Positions 27,009-36,070 of a DNA stretch of 64,000 nucleotides are shown piece by piece (the stretch's first letter is position 1; each line of letters opens with the position of its first letter). Location: NCBI GenBank assembly GCA_040769125.1, contig JAXGLO010000001.1, positions 1,178,001 to 1,242,000 on the forward strand. The letters run 5' to 3'. Source of the stretch: CAIXSE01 sp040769125 (GTDB lineage Bacteria; Actinomycetota; Thermoleophilia; UBA2241). The notes below the pieces were generated by a model. It had not been told where the DNA came from. It was given only the letters and a program-made list of their open reading frames with translations, and searched no databases. The translations under genes were made by a program, and so were the position numbers.

Positions 27009-27874
27009 CCGGCGGTCTTCAGTTCGTGATCATCACCGGCTTATCGGGTGCCGGCAAGTCGCAGGCGATGGACTCCTTCGAGGATGCCGGCTGGTTCTGC
27101 GTCGACAACCTGCCTCCCGAGCTCGTGCCCACGCTGGTCGATCTCTTCCGGCGAGAGGGCAGCAAGGTCGATCGCGTGGCCGTGGTCAGCGATGTGCGCG
27201 GCGGCGAGTACTTCGGCCGGCTCGAGCAGCTCTTCGACGAGCTGCGCGAGCGGGGTGTCGCCTACGACTTCGTCTTCCTGGAGGCCTCCGATGAGGCTCT
27301 GGTGCGGCGGTTCAAGGAGACGCGTCGCCGTCATCCTCTCGCCGTCGGCGGGAGGGTGGTCGACGGCATCCGCAAGGAGCGTGAGCTTCTCTCCGGTCTG
27401 CGCGAGCGCGCCACGCTCATCATCGACACCAGCGACATCTCCATCCACCAGCTCAAGGCGAAGCTCAACGAGGAGCTGATCCGCCACACGCGGCGCACCC
27501 AGATCGTCTTCGCCGTCGTGTCGTTCGGCTACAAGTACGGGATCCCCATCGACGCCGATCTGCTCTTCGACGTGCGCTTCCTGCCCAATCCGTATTACGA
27601 CCTGCGGCTGCGTTCGCAGACCGGCCTCGACCCTGAGGTGCGCGACTTCGTGCTCGCTTCGCCGGGAACAGAGGAGTATCTCGAACGGCTGTTCCCGCTC
27701 CTCGACTTCCTCTTCCCGCGCTACGCCACCGAAGGCAAGGCTCATCTCACCATCGGCGTCGGCTGCACCGGGGGCCGGCACCGGTCGGTGGCGCTCGCCG
27801 AGGTCGTCACGGAGAGGTACCAGAAGCAGGGCTACCATGCCATCGTCCGCCATCGAGATCTCATGAGGGTGTAG
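27005..27874 (+). CDS. rapZ: RapZ/YvcJ P-loop nucleotide-binding protein
   Basis: A 289-residue RapZ family protein. Walker A is GLSGAGKS (residues 11-18), FCVDNLPP follows, and the C-terminal domain has FGYKYGIP, DVRFLPNPY and CTGGRHRSV. In E. coli RapZ binds a small RNA to control GlmS; in Gram-positives the protein's role is less clear but it is always near yvcK and whiA. The start is GTG 27005, which forms a GTGA overlap with ogt and follows GGGGGAGG. Confidence 0.94.
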   Translation: MTGGLQFVIITGLSGAGKSQAMDSFEDAGWFCVDNLPPELVPTLVDLFRREGSKVDRVAVVSDVRGGEYFGRLEQLFDELRERGVAYDFVFLEASDEALVRRFKETRRRHPLAVGGRVVDGIRKERELLSGLRERATLIIDTSDISIHQLKAKLNEELIRHTRRTQIVFAVVSFGYKYGIPIDADLLFDVRFLPNPYYDLRLRSQTGLDPEVRDFVLASPGTEEYLERLFPLLDFLFPRYATEGKAHLTIGVGCTGGRHRSVALAEVVTERYQKQGYHAIVRHRDLMRV

Positions 27875-27887
27875 AGGAGGCTGGACT

Positions 27888-27932
27888 GTGGTCTCCGTGT
27901 CCGTCACCGCAGCTGCGGGGCAGCCGTGCTGA
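27888..27932 (+). CDS. Putative 14-residue leader ORF overlapping yvcK
   Basis: GTG at 27888 follows a GAGGAGG ribosome site by 7 bases and encodes 14 residues (VVSVSVTAAAGQPC). Its TGA lies just inside yvcK, whose GTG is at 27926, giving a 7-base overlap. yvcK itself has only a poor ribosome site, so this small ORF may deliver ribosomes to it. It could also be chance. Confidence 0.35.
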   Translation: MVSVSVTAAAGQPC

Positions 27933-29176
27933 GGCGCCTCGCCGCGTGGTTGTACCCCGGCCTGGGCATCAAGCGATGGATGCTGCTCGCCTTCGCCGGA
28001 GTCGTGGTTCTCCTGTACTCGGCGATGGTCCTCGTGGGGGTGCTCTGGTCACCGCAGCTCCTTCGCGGCCTAGGGCTTGGCTGGCTCCAGGGCCACTCGT
28101 ACGGCGGGACGCTTCTGGCGATCGATGGCATGGTTGTGGGTGCCGCGGCGGCGCTCTGGGGCGCGCGGCGCGCACTGCTCTTCGAGCGCCGCGGCGAGAC
28201 CGCCGCCGAGATCCGCGAGGCCGCGCGTCTGGCTCGAGGCCCGTGGGTGGTGGCCGTGGGCGGCGGGCACGGGCTGGAGGCGTTGCTGCGCGGCCTCAAG
28301 GCGAGCACGAGCAACCTTACGGCCGTCGTCACGATGGCCGACGACGGGGGCAGCTCTGGCCTTCTGCGGCGCGGCCTCGGGCTGCCGCCGCCCGGTGACC
28401 TGCGCAACTGCCTCGTGGCGCTGGCCGACGACGAGTCGATGATGAGCCGGCTGTTCCGCTATCGGTTTCCGGAGGCCGGCGGCCTTCAGGGCCACAGCTT
28501 CGGCAACCTCTTCATGGCGGCGCTGGCCGAAGTGACCGGCGACTTCGAGCTCGCCGTGCGGGAGTCCACGCATGTGCTTCGTGTGCGCGGCCGCGTCTTT
28601 CCGTCTACGCTCGACGACGTCGTGCTGCACGCCCAGCTCGAAGGGGGCGGGCGCGTAAGCGGCGAGAGCACCATCGCCGCGACCGAGGGCGTGCCGCGGA
28701 ACGTCTGGCTCACGCCGCCTCGGCCGCGCGCCTTGCCCGAGGCGGTGGCAGCGATTCGCGACGCCGATCTTATCGTCCTCGGGCCGGGGAGCCTCTTCAC
28801 GAGCATCATCCCGAATCTCCTGGTGCCCGAGATCAAGGATGCGATCGCCGGCAGCCGCGGCTGCGTGGTCTACGTCTGCAACGTGATGACGCAGACGGGG
28901 GAGACCGACGCCTACACGGCGGCCGATCACCTGGAGGCCTTGCATAACCACGGGGTCGCAGGCCTGGTGGACATCGTGCTGGTGAATGACGCGCCGGTCT
29001 CGGCCGAGCTTCAGGCCGCGTACCGGCGTCTCGGGGCGGTTCCCGTTGTGGTTGACGCGGAGCGCCTGGACCGGCTGGGGGTGAGGGTCGTCCGCGGCGA
29101 GATCGTCGCGGAGAGCGATGTGGTGCGCCACGACCCCAGGCTCCTGGCCGAGATGCTCCTGAGCTTCGTGAGGTAG
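27926..29176 (+). CDS. yvcK: YvcK/CofD-like protein with N-terminal membrane segments
   Basis: A 416-residue protein. Two hydrophobic segments (about residues 18-42 and 55-82) precede a CofD/YvcK domain with AVGGGHGLEALLRGLK, VTMADDGGSSGLLR, PPGDLRNCLVAL and GPGSLFTSIIPNLLVPEI. YvcK binds UDP-sugars and controls carbon flow to the cell wall in Bacillus and mycobacteria. Many YvcK proteins lack membrane segments, so this version is probably tethered to the membrane. It lies between rapZ and whiA in the conserved order. Confidence 0.9.
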   Translation: MLRRLAAWLYPGLGIKRWMLLAFAGVVVLLYSAMVLVGVLWSPQLLRGLGLGWLQGHSYGGTLLAIDGMVVGAAAALWGARRALLFERRGETAAEIREAARLARGPWVVAVGGGHGLEALLRGLKASTSNLTAVVTMADDGGSSGLLRRGLGLPPPGDLRNCLVALADDESMMSRLFRYRFPEAGGLQGHSFGNLFMAALAEVTGDFELAVRESTHVLRVRGRVFPSTLDDVVLHAQLEGGGRVSGESTIAATEGVPRNVWLTPPRPRALPEAVAAIRDADLIVLGPGSLFTSIIPNLLVPEIKDAIAGSRGCVVYVCNVMTQTGETDAYTAADHLEALHNHGVAGLVDIVLVNDAPVSAELQAAYRRLGAVPVVVDAERLDRLGVRVVRGEIVAESDVVRHDPRLLAEMLLSFVR

Positions 29177-29179
29177 CTG

Positions 29180-30115
29180 GTGGGGTTTGCACGTGAGGTC
29201 AAGCTGGAGCTCGGCACCGTGCTGCCCGAAACGGTTCACTGCCGTCGTGCGGAGATCTCGGGGATCCTGTACGGCGCCGGCACTTTCGAGATCGGCGCCG
29301 GCGGCCACCTCGGCGTGCGGGTCTCTCTGGCTCTCCCGGCCACTGCTCGCCGCACGCTCGCCCTCCTTAAGCCGATGGGCGTTGAGGCAGCCCTTCGCAC
29401 CGTGACATCCGCCCCGATCGGCTTGCGGTACGAGGTGGTGCTGGGCGGCGAAGAGGCCGCCCAGTCGGACCTGCAGCTCCTGAGCGACGTCGGCGTCCTC
29501 TCCGACGACCTGTTGGTGCAGATGACCGTGCCGCGTCGCATCGTCGAGCGCCGGTGCTGCGTCGTGGCCTTTCTGCGTGGCCTCTTCCTCGGCTGTGGTT
29601 CGATCTCGGCGCCAGGCTCGCCGGTGCACGTCGAGTTCACCTTCGAAGGCGCCGCTCTCGCGGAGCAGGTGCGGGGTCTTCTCGCGCGCCTCGATCTGAT
29701 CTTCAAGATCGCCGATCGGGAGCGGAACCACGCCTGCTACAGCAAACGCTCGGAGACCGCCGCCGACCTGCTCGCGGTCCTGGGGGCGTACGACGCGCGT
29801 CTCCGCTGGGACGAGAGCGCTGTGATCGGTATCGTGCGCGAGAACGTGAACCGCCTTGCCAACTGCGACGAGGCCAATGCGAGGCGGTCGGCGCAGGCGG
29901 CGGCGCGGCAGGCCGCCGCCGCCCGCGCGCTCATGGCGTCACCGGCCTGGGATGGGCTACCGGACTCGATCCGGGAGGCGGCTCGCCTGCGTCTCGAGCA
30001 CCCGTACCTGAGTCTCAGGGAGCTGGCAGAGGAAGCCCGCCCGGCGCTCAGTAAATCGGCTCTGAACCACCGCTTGCGAAGGCTCGAGGCGCTAGCGGCA
30101 GAGCACGAGCGATGA
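29180..30115 (+). CDS. whiA: WhiA sporulation/cell-division regulator
   Basis: A 311-residue WhiA: an N-terminal LAGLIDADG-like domain (REVKLELG, CRRAEISGILYG) without endonuclease residues and a C-terminal helix-turn-helix (YLSLRELAEEA followed by SKSALNHRLRRLEAL). In Streptomyces it works with WhiB to start sporulation septation; in others it affects division and chromosome segregation. GTG 29180 starts 3 bases after the yvcK stop, behind GAGG. It ends the block, and a hairpin follows. Confidence 0.95.
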   Translation: MGFAREVKLELGTVLPETVHCRRAEISGILYGAGTFEIGAGGHLGVRVSLALPATARRTLALLKPMGVEAALRTVTSAPIGLRYEVVLGGEEAAQSDLQLLSDVGVLSDDLLVQMTVPRRIVERRCCVVAFLRGLFLGCGSISAPGSPVHVEFTFEGAALAEQVRGLLARLDLIFKIADRERNHACYSKRSETAADLLAVLGAYDARLRWDESAVIGIVRENVNRLANCDEANARRSAQAAARQAAAARALMASPAWDGLPDSIREAARLRLEHPYLSLRELAEEARPALSKSALNHRLRRLEALAAEHER

Positions 30116-30122
30116 AAAGCTG

Positions 30123-30168
30123 GGGGAGCGTCGGCTGGGTCGCTGTAGCGGCCCGTGCAACGCTCCCC
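30123..30168. terminator. Bidirectional hairpin between whiA and the GAPDH-like gene
   Basis: GGGGAGCGT (30123-30131) pairs with ACGCTCCCC (30160-30168); an inner CGCT-GT-AGCG sits in the loop. It is placed between convergent genes and could stop transcripts from both sides. Confidence 0.6.
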
Positions 30169-30174
30169 GCGGTG

Positions 30175-31410
30175 TCACATGGAGCGGGCCACGTGGTTCG
30201 TGAGCGCGCCGAGACGGTTCGTGTAGCTGCCCATCTCGTTGTCGTACCAACCGAAGATCTTGGCGTGCGTGAGCGGTACGCGCATCGACCCGATGCCCGC
30301 TGCCGCGCCCGGGGCGTCGGCCGGGATCCTGAGGGTCGTGAAGCCCGTGCGGGTGTGGGTCTCGGCGGCTTCGATGACCACGGCGGCGTCTTCGCCCTGC
30401 ATGTCCAGCGAGACGTTCTGCTCCTCGCTGTACTTGAGGATGTCTCTGGCCTCGCCCTCGGCTGCCTCGCGGTAGATGGCATTGATCGCATCGCGTCCGA
30501 TCGACACGGTGCCGTCGGGCAGCGCTTCGCTCTGGAAGGTGACGTTGAGAATGATGAGGCTGACAGTCGTGGTGGGGATACGCACCGCGTCGGCCATGAA
30601 GCCGATTTCAGCGATCTCGGGCATGACCTGCTCGAGGGCTGCTGCCGCGTTGGTTGAGGTGAGGATCACGTTGCCGAGGGTGCCCCTGGTCTTGCGCAGG
30701 TCGGTGGCGCCGGCCTTGGGCGCGGCGTCGAGAACTGGCTGCGAGTTGGTGGCGGCGTGCACGGTGCTCATGCCGGCTGTGATCATGTTGTGCGTGAGAT
30801 CCCGGTCGAGCAGCGGCCGCATCATGTGGGCCAGCGCCGTAGTGGTGCAGGAGGCTGCCGAGACGACCTTGTGTCGCGCCGGGTCGAACTCGAAGTGGTT
30901 GATGCCGTGGATGAGCATCGCGGCGTCGTCGGGTAGCGGGACGCCCTTCTGCTTGCTTTTGAACGGCGAGCTCTGGACGACAACGCGGGCACCGCCTGCG
31001 AGGTGCCCGCGAAGGGATCCGTTGCCGGCGTTGGCGCCGGCGTGGGGGTCGGAGAATCTGCCCGTACACTCGACCACCAGCGAGACGCCGTGCTCGCGCC
31101 ACGGGATATCGGCGGGGTTGCGCGCAGAGCGCAGAACGACGAGTTCCTTGCCGAACGCGCTGATGAGGCCGCGTTCCTCGTCCACCACCCGCACGTCGGG
31201 CACACCCTTCCGGCCGAAGAGAAACCGGTGCAGCGGGCCGTACGTACTGTCCTTGGCGATGTACTCGGCCAGCGCCTGCAGCGAGGTGCCCACAGTTCGG
31301 CCAACGTTGACGACGATGCGATCGAAGTTGTCGCCGCCGAGGTGATACCAGAGCGTCAACTTGCCGATGCGACCTAGTCCATTGATGCCCAGCGTCCTCT
31401 GTGCTGTCAT
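30175..31410 (-). CDS. Long-form glyceraldehyde-3-phosphate dehydrogenase paralogue
   Basis: A 411-residue protein, about 75 residues longer than normal GAPDH. The Rossmann start INGLGRIGK, the active-site SAASCTTTALAH (the usual form is SCTTN), the catalytic histidine in STVHAATNSQ and the closing WYDNEMGSYTNRLGAL are present, so phosphorylating dehydrogenase chemistry is plausible. Asn after CTT is replaced by Thr. Extra residues lie in the region around 60-140. A normal gap is present at 36071, so this copy may serve the opposite direction, another cofactor or another aldehyde. It is divergent from the PPDK-like gene. Confidence 0.85.
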   Translation of the reverse strand: MTAQRTLGINGLGRIGKLTLWYHLGGDNFDRIVVNVGRTVGTSLQALAEYIAKDSTYGPLHRFLFGRKGVPDVRVVDEERGLISAFGKELVVLRSARNPADIPWREHGVSLVVECTGRFSDPHAGANAGNGSLRGHLAGGARVVVQSSPFKSKQKGVPLPDDAAMLIHGINHFEFDPARHKVVSAASCTTTALAHMMRPLLDRDLTHNMITAGMSTVHAATNSQPVLDAAPKAGATDLRKTRGTLGNVILTSTNAAAALEQVMPEIAEIGFMADAVRIPTTTVSLIILNVTFQSEALPDGTVSIGRDAINAIYREAAEGEARDILKYSEEQNVSLDMQGEDAAVVIEAAETHTRTGFTTLRIPADAPGAAAGIGSMRVPLTHAKIFGWYDNEMGSYTNRLGALTNHVARSM

Positions 31411-31481
31411 TGCCTAACGTTCCCCCCTTCGGCGGGCGCTCGCTACCCTCAGCCGCACTGCGCGATGCTCGCGAATTAATG

Positions 31482-31493
31482 GTGGGCGCCCAC
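31482..31493. promoter_or_regulatory. Perfect 12-base palindrome between divergent genes
   Basis: GTGGGCGCCCAC lies in the 260-base gap between the GAPDH-like gene (minus) and the PPDK-like gene (plus), between an ATTAAT on the minus strand and a TAGAAT (31510-31515) on the plus strand. It is a candidate operator shared by both genes. Confidence 0.35.
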
Positions 31494-31643
31494 TGCGCGT
31501 GTTGCCTGATAGAATCATCTTACGGTCAACGACCCGGGCGGCAAAGGGGATGCCCGTTTCCTGCCGCTGTGAGCCGGCTCCTTCCTGGCCCAGCCGACGT
31601 CGACGAACGGCGGCCAAACCATGCGGGGCGACCCCGATCCGGC

Positions 31644-31649
31644 TAGAAT
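31644..31649 (+). promoter_or_regulatory. Probable -10 box of the PPDK-like gene
   Basis: TAGAAT, 21 bases before the ATG, with the ribosome site GAGGAG (31662-31667) between. A second TAGAAT at 31510-31515 is an alternative. Confidence 0.45.
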
Positions 31650-31670
31650 GAAGACGCACTAGAGGAGCAT

Positions 31671-34600
31671 ATGAAGGCAACGCCGGTTCCATTCGATTCG
31701 GACGCGCTGCGCGCCAATATCGCCGACACCGCCCAGGACGTGGTGATCCCGGATCGCTACCTCGTACTGCTCGAGACGGTGCAGGACCTTCACGGCGTGC
31801 GGGCGTCGCTCGGCGAAACGCTCGACGAGTACTTCCACTCCTACCGCAACGCCGACGTACTGGTCGAGGGATTCCAGACGACGCTCTTGCGCAACTGGTC
31901 GTACTTCGAGCGGTCCGACGATCGCGCACGGCACTTCGATCTGCTCGCGGAGCTCGTGGTCGGTCTTCTCGAGACGCCGGTCAGCGACGCGCAGTTCTCG
32001 GCCTTGTTGCGCGTCGTGGCGATTTGGTGCACGCAGGTCCTGAGGGGCCGGCACGGCGGCTCCTACGACGACACCCTCGCTCGTATTGGTGAGTCGCTGT
32101 CGAGGCTCCTGCCCAGCCGTCTTCGCGAGTTCTTCGAGCGCGACGCCCTGATCCGCAACCTGGCGAGCATGGCTGCGAGGCGGCCGGCGCTGGCTTCCGT
32201 CTACTGCGAGCTTTACAGGGAGCTCCTCGTGAGCGGGTACCGCCAGGTGCAGAAGCTGCTCGACGTGCCGGGCTGGGCGGTCGCGGACGAGCAGCTCACC
32301 GACCGCCAGACCATCGCCGGGCAGTTCGCCTTCCTCGCCGAAGCGCGGATGGCGGCGCTCGCCGAGAACGCGCTCGCCGCAGCCGACGTCGACCTGTTCT
32401 CGCCTGGGTATCCTCTGCTCTCGGACATCCTCGGGCAGGCGATCGGGGAACTCTCCCAGGTGCGCAACCTGGAGGATCGTTTCGCGGTCTGTCTGTTCCT
32501 GCTCAAGGACGAAGCTCTCGGCTACCGGCAGAAGGAAGCCATGATCGACCTTCTGGGCGTCGTCCGGGAGCTGATGCACCCCGAGCGGCAGATGGATGCA
32601 GACCGCATCCTGAGCCGGCTCACGGCCTTTTTCCAGGAGCGCCCTCACGAGTTCCTGCTCGTGCGGTTCCAGTGCTACGAGGCGATCGGCGTGGCGATCG
32701 GCGAAGCCGGCAACGTCAGGGCCGCCGATCATCTCATCGGGGATCTTCTGTACTGGGACTTCCAGTACCCCGACATCTATGGCGCAACCGACGAGTGGGA
32801 GACGGTAGTCAATCCTTACCACCTCCCTGAGATCAGGTGCTGGCTGCATATCATCGAGTCCAATCCGGCGCTCTTCGAGCGCCTGGCGGCGGCTCTCAAT
32901 GTGCAGCTGCGGCTGGGCGGGGTGTACATTGCCGACACCGATCTCTTCCAGCGCGACGTCACGCGCTTCCTGAACGCCGAAATCCAGCCGATCTACTTCG
33001 TGGCGAAGCAGCTTCTGCGCACCTTCCCCGTGTACTTCAACGAGGTCGGCGCCGAAGGCGAGCTGCGCGCCGTCTCCACCGAGATCGACGAGGTCTGCGG
33101 GCGCCGCGACAGCCTCATGCACTTTCTGCGCAAGCAGGTCCACGCCGAGTCGTCCAACCGCCTCGTGGCCTTCAGTCGGGAGGTGCTGCGCTACTGGATG
33201 ACGCTCGACCCAGCTGGCCTCGAACCCTATCTTTCGGCGAACGCCATGGCCAACGTCCGTCGTGAGCTCGACTGGGCCAAGGGGCCGCACGCGGTTCTGG
33301 GCGCCTTGCGGGCAGCGGCCAGCGCGCAGGGCGGGGGGTCCGTCGACCAGGCCGGGCGCTCTCGCTCCGAGGTCTCGTCACCGGCCGATGTCTCTGACGC
33401 CGAGCTCGACGCGATTCTCGCGCTCGCCCCCGAAGTACTCGCGGATCTCCTCAAGGTGCCGCCGGCCGATGGGCTCGAGAACGAGCATGCTGCGGGCGCC
33501 GCCGATATCGACCGTCGCCGGATCGCTCTCCTCGTGCGAAACCACCAGCTTCTGGCGCAGAAGTACTCGCTCTCGGCGGACGATCTCGGTGAGGCCGTTG
33601 GCAGCCATCTGCAGCTGGAGGCGGCCGTGCGACGCCATTTCGAGCAGGCGCTGACCATGTGGCGGCGGCGCCCGTCGCGCGTCGCCCGCGACCGCCTCAT
33701 CGACGCCGCTCTCACCGTCCTCGAGGAACTCAAGATCATCATCTTGAGCCCGACACAGCAGGCTGCCGTCGAGAACCTCTACCAGAAGCGGCACATCGCT
33801 GCGGGCATACCGTCGATCTACGGCAACTACAGCGAGCCCAAGTTCGACGCGCTGGGGTTGTCGTTCCGCGTCGAGCGGCTGGTCCACAGGCTCTTCGACG
33901 ACGTCGTCGCCGAGGGCATAGACCCGTACGTCACCAGGGAATGCCTGCGGCGCATGGCCCGCTCCATCGAGAGGTTCGAGCGGGCTCTGTGGGCTGACGG
34001 TGTCGACTCCCGGGCGCTCATGTCCAATCTGCAACTGCTGCTGACGAGCTTCAGCAGTCATAACTTCACATTCGGCCAGTACCAGAACGTCTTCCAGTTC
34101 CTGGCGAACAGCGTGACGCAGGTGTCTTCCACGTCGATCCTCAGCCACGAGCAGGCGCTGCGCACCCTGCTGAGCCACGATCCCCGGCAGTGCGAGGTGC
34201 GCGGCATGACCGAGGACGCAGTGGCCGAGATGGTCCTCCGCGAGGTGCTGGTTTCGGCGCTCGGCATGCAGGCGCTCGACCGCTACGTGGCGGCCGCGCT
34301 GCACGAGGTCACGACGCTCACGGACCAGCTCGACGCGCACGCCCTTACGCGCATGATGAACTACGACTCCGAGCGGCTCGTATCGCAGATCCATCGCCCC
34401 AAGCCGGGCACCGACGACCAGCGAACGCTCGGCTTCAAGGGCTTGGGGCTCAAGCAGATGGCGACGTACGGTCACAAGGTGCCGGAGGGGTTCATTCTCA
34501 GCACCGAGCTCTTCCAGGCGCTGCCGGCCCTCGCGTACCGGCCGCTCTACGAAGACACCATAAACCGCGTGCGCCGGTCGGTCTCAAGGCTCGAGCGGCT

Positions 34601-35936
34601 CACAGGCCTGCGCCTCGGCGATCCATCTCGGGCTCTGCTCCTGTCGATCCGCTCGGGCGCCGCGGTCTCCATGCCTGGCCTCATGACGACGCTGGCCAAC
34701 GTAGGCATCAACGACGACCTGGTGGAGGCGCTGGCGTCGCGGCCCGGACTGGGATGGTCGTCGTGGGATAGCTACCGCCGCTTCCTCCAGTCATGGGCGA
34801 TGGCGGAAGGCGTCAACCGGAATGCCTTCGACACGATCATGGCGTCGTTCAAGGACCGTTACGGCGTCGCCCAGAAGCGCGATTTCACCGAGGGTCAGAT
34901 GCGGGAGCTCGCGCTCGCCTACAAGGAGCGCGTCCAGGAGGAGGGCGTCGAGCTCGTCGATGATCCCTTTTCCCAGGTCGTCTCGTGCATCTTCAAGGTG
35001 ATCGCTTCATGGGATTTCGAGCATGCCAAGCTGTACCGACGCTACCTCGGTGTGGCGGAGGAATGGGGCACGGCGGTGGTTGTACAGAGGATGGTCTTCG
35101 GCAACCTGAGCCAGCGCTCCGGCTCCGGTGTGACGTTCACGCACAACCCGTTCGAGCCGTACAGCCGGCAGGTGCGGCTCTACGGCGACTTCGCCGTATG
35201 CGCCCAGGGTGAGGACCTCGTTGGCGGGCTTGTCTTTCCGCTGCCCATCTCCGAGGCGCAGCGGCAGGGAAGCCCCACCTACGATGGCATCGAGAGCTCG
35301 CTGGAGCGCGACTACCCCGCCGTCTACCAGCGACTGCTCGCCGTCGCCAGCGAGCTCGTCTCCCAGCACGAGTACGACCCGCAGGAGATCGAATTCACCT
35401 TCGAGTCCCCTGCCGCGGACGACCTGTACATCCTGCAGAAGCGCACGGTCGTACATGAGGAGAAGAAGGACGAGGCGTACTTCGATACGACGTCGCCCGA
35501 TTTCAGGCCGCCTGTGGCGCTCGGCATCGGCGTCTCGGGCAGCGCGTACTCCGGGCGCGTTGCCGTCAGCGCGGAGCAGATCGATGCGCTGCTCGCCGAA
35601 GCGCCGGACGAAGGGGTCGTTCTGCTGCGCCCAGACACCGTGCCCGAGGATATCGCCATGATCACGCGCGTGAGCGGCATCCTGACAGGGCGCGGCGGAG
35701 CCACGTCGCACGCCGCCGTCACCGCCAAGCGCCTCGGCAAGACGGCGGTCGTCGACTGTGTCGCCCTCGAGGTCAACGAGCACGAGGGCGTTGCGCGGGT
35801 GGCGGGGCATGAGCTGCGCAGAGGAGACTGGCTGTCGATCGACGGGCGCACCGGTAATATCTTTCTGGGCCGGATCCCCACGCAAGTGCAACCCCCGGCC
35901 GGCGCGCCCCGCGCTAACGTGCGGCTCAGGGCTTAG
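31671..35936 (+). CDS. PPDK-like ATP-grasp/phosphohistidine protein with large unknown N-terminal region
   Basis: A 1421-residue protein. Residues 1 to about 905 match no family I recognise; they look mainly helical, with a low-complexity linker near 550-580. From about 914 the sequence is that of the PPDK ATP-grasp domain: GFKGLGLKQMA, SIRSGAAVSMPGL (about 990-1005) and VVVQRMVFGNLSQRSGSGVT. A swivel domain follows with TGRGGATSHAAV, whose His1347 is the phosphocarrier. The protein then stops: the C-terminal PEP/pyruvate barrel of PPDK and PEP synthase is absent. ATP could charge the histidine, but the acceptor site must lie in the N-terminal region or in a partner. The ATG has GAGGAG at 4 bases. 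Confidence 0.8.
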   Translation: MKATPVPFDSDALRANIADTAQDVVIPDRYLVLLETVQDLHGVRASLGETLDEYFHSYRNADVLVEGFQTTLLRNWSYFERSDDRARHFDLLAELVVGLLETPVSDAQFSALLRVVAIWCTQVLRGRHGGSYDDTLARIGESLSRLLPSRLREFFERDALIRNLASMAARRPALASVYCELYRELLVSGYRQVQKLLDVPGWAVADEQLTDRQTIAGQFAFLAEARMAALAENALAAADVDLFSPGYPLLSDILGQAIGELSQVRNLEDRFAVCLFLLKDEALGYRQKEAMIDLLGVVRELMHPERQMDADRILSRLTAFFQERPHEFLLVRFQCYEAIGVAIGEAGNVRAADHLIGDLLYWDFQYPDIYGATDEWETVVNPYHLPEIRCWLHIIESNPALFERLAAALNVQLRLGGVYIADTDLFQRDVTRFLNAEIQPIYFVAKQLLRTFPVYFNEVGAEGELRAVSTEIDEVCGRRDSLMHFLRKQVHAESSNRLVAFSREVLRYWMTLDPAGLEPYLSANAMANVRRELDWAKGPHAVLGALRAAASAQGGGSVDQAGRSRSEVSSPADVSDAELDAILALAPEVLADLLKVPPADGLENEHAAGAADIDRRRIALLVRNHQLLAQKYSLSADDLGEAVGSHLQLEAAVRRHFEQALTMWRRRPSRVARDRLIDAALTVLEELKIIILSPTQQAAVENLYQKRHIAAGIPSIYGNYSEPKFDALGLSFRVERLVHRLFDDVVAEGIDPYVTRECLRRMARSIERFERALWADGVDSRALMSNLQLLLTSFSSHNFTFGQYQNVFQFLANSVTQVSSTSILSHEQALRTLLSHDPRQCEVRGMTEDAVAEMVLREVLVSALGMQALDRYVAAALHEVTTLTDQLDAHALTRMMNYDSERLVSQIHRPKPGTDDQRTLGFKGLGLKQMATYGHKVPEGFILSTELFQALPALAYRPLYEDTINRVRRSVSRLERLTGLRLGDPSRALLLSIRSGAAVSMPGLMTTLANVGINDDLVEALASRPGLGWSSWDSYRRFLQSWAMAEGVNRNAFDTIMASFKDRYGVAQKRDFTEGQMRELALAYKERVQEEGVELVDDPFSQVVSCIFKVIASWDFEHAKLYRRYLGVAEEWGTAVVVQRMVFGNLSQRSGSGVTFTHNPFEPYSRQVRLYGDFAVCAQGEDLVGGLVFPLPISEAQRQGSPTYDGIESSLERDYPAVYQRLLAVASELVSQHEYDPQEIEFTFESPAADDLYILQKRTVVHEEKKDEAYFDTTSPDFRPPVALGIGVSGSAYSGRVAVSAEQIDALLAEAPDEGVVLLRPDTVPEDIAMITRVSGILTGRGGATSHAAVTAKRLGKTAVVDCVALEVNEHEGVARVAGHELRRGDWLSIDGRTGNIFLGRIPTQVQPPAGAPRANVRLRA

Positions 35937-35958
35937 CCGCGCGATGCGACCGCGTTTG

Positions 35959-35993
35959 GCGCCGGCGGGTTGGCCACGGAGTGGCGCCGGCGC
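35959..35993 (+). terminator. Hairpin after the PPDK-like gene
   Basis: GCGCCGGCG (35959-35967) pairs with CGCCGGCGC (35985-35993) across a 17-base loop, starting 23 bases after the stop. Confidence 0.5.
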
Positions 35994-36001
35994 GACGTTG
36001 G

Positions 36002-36030
36002 CCCCGCCAGCGCATCTTGGGGCGGGGTTT
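36002..36030 (+). terminator. Second hairpin with short T-run before gap
   Basis: CCCCGCC (36002-36008) pairs with GGCGGGG (36021-36027) and TTT follows. With the preceding hairpin it separates the PPDK-like gene from the glycolytic operon. Confidence 0.55.
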
Positions 36031-36070
36031 GGTAGTCTGCGAAGGACACGATAACGGAGGAGATCAGATT

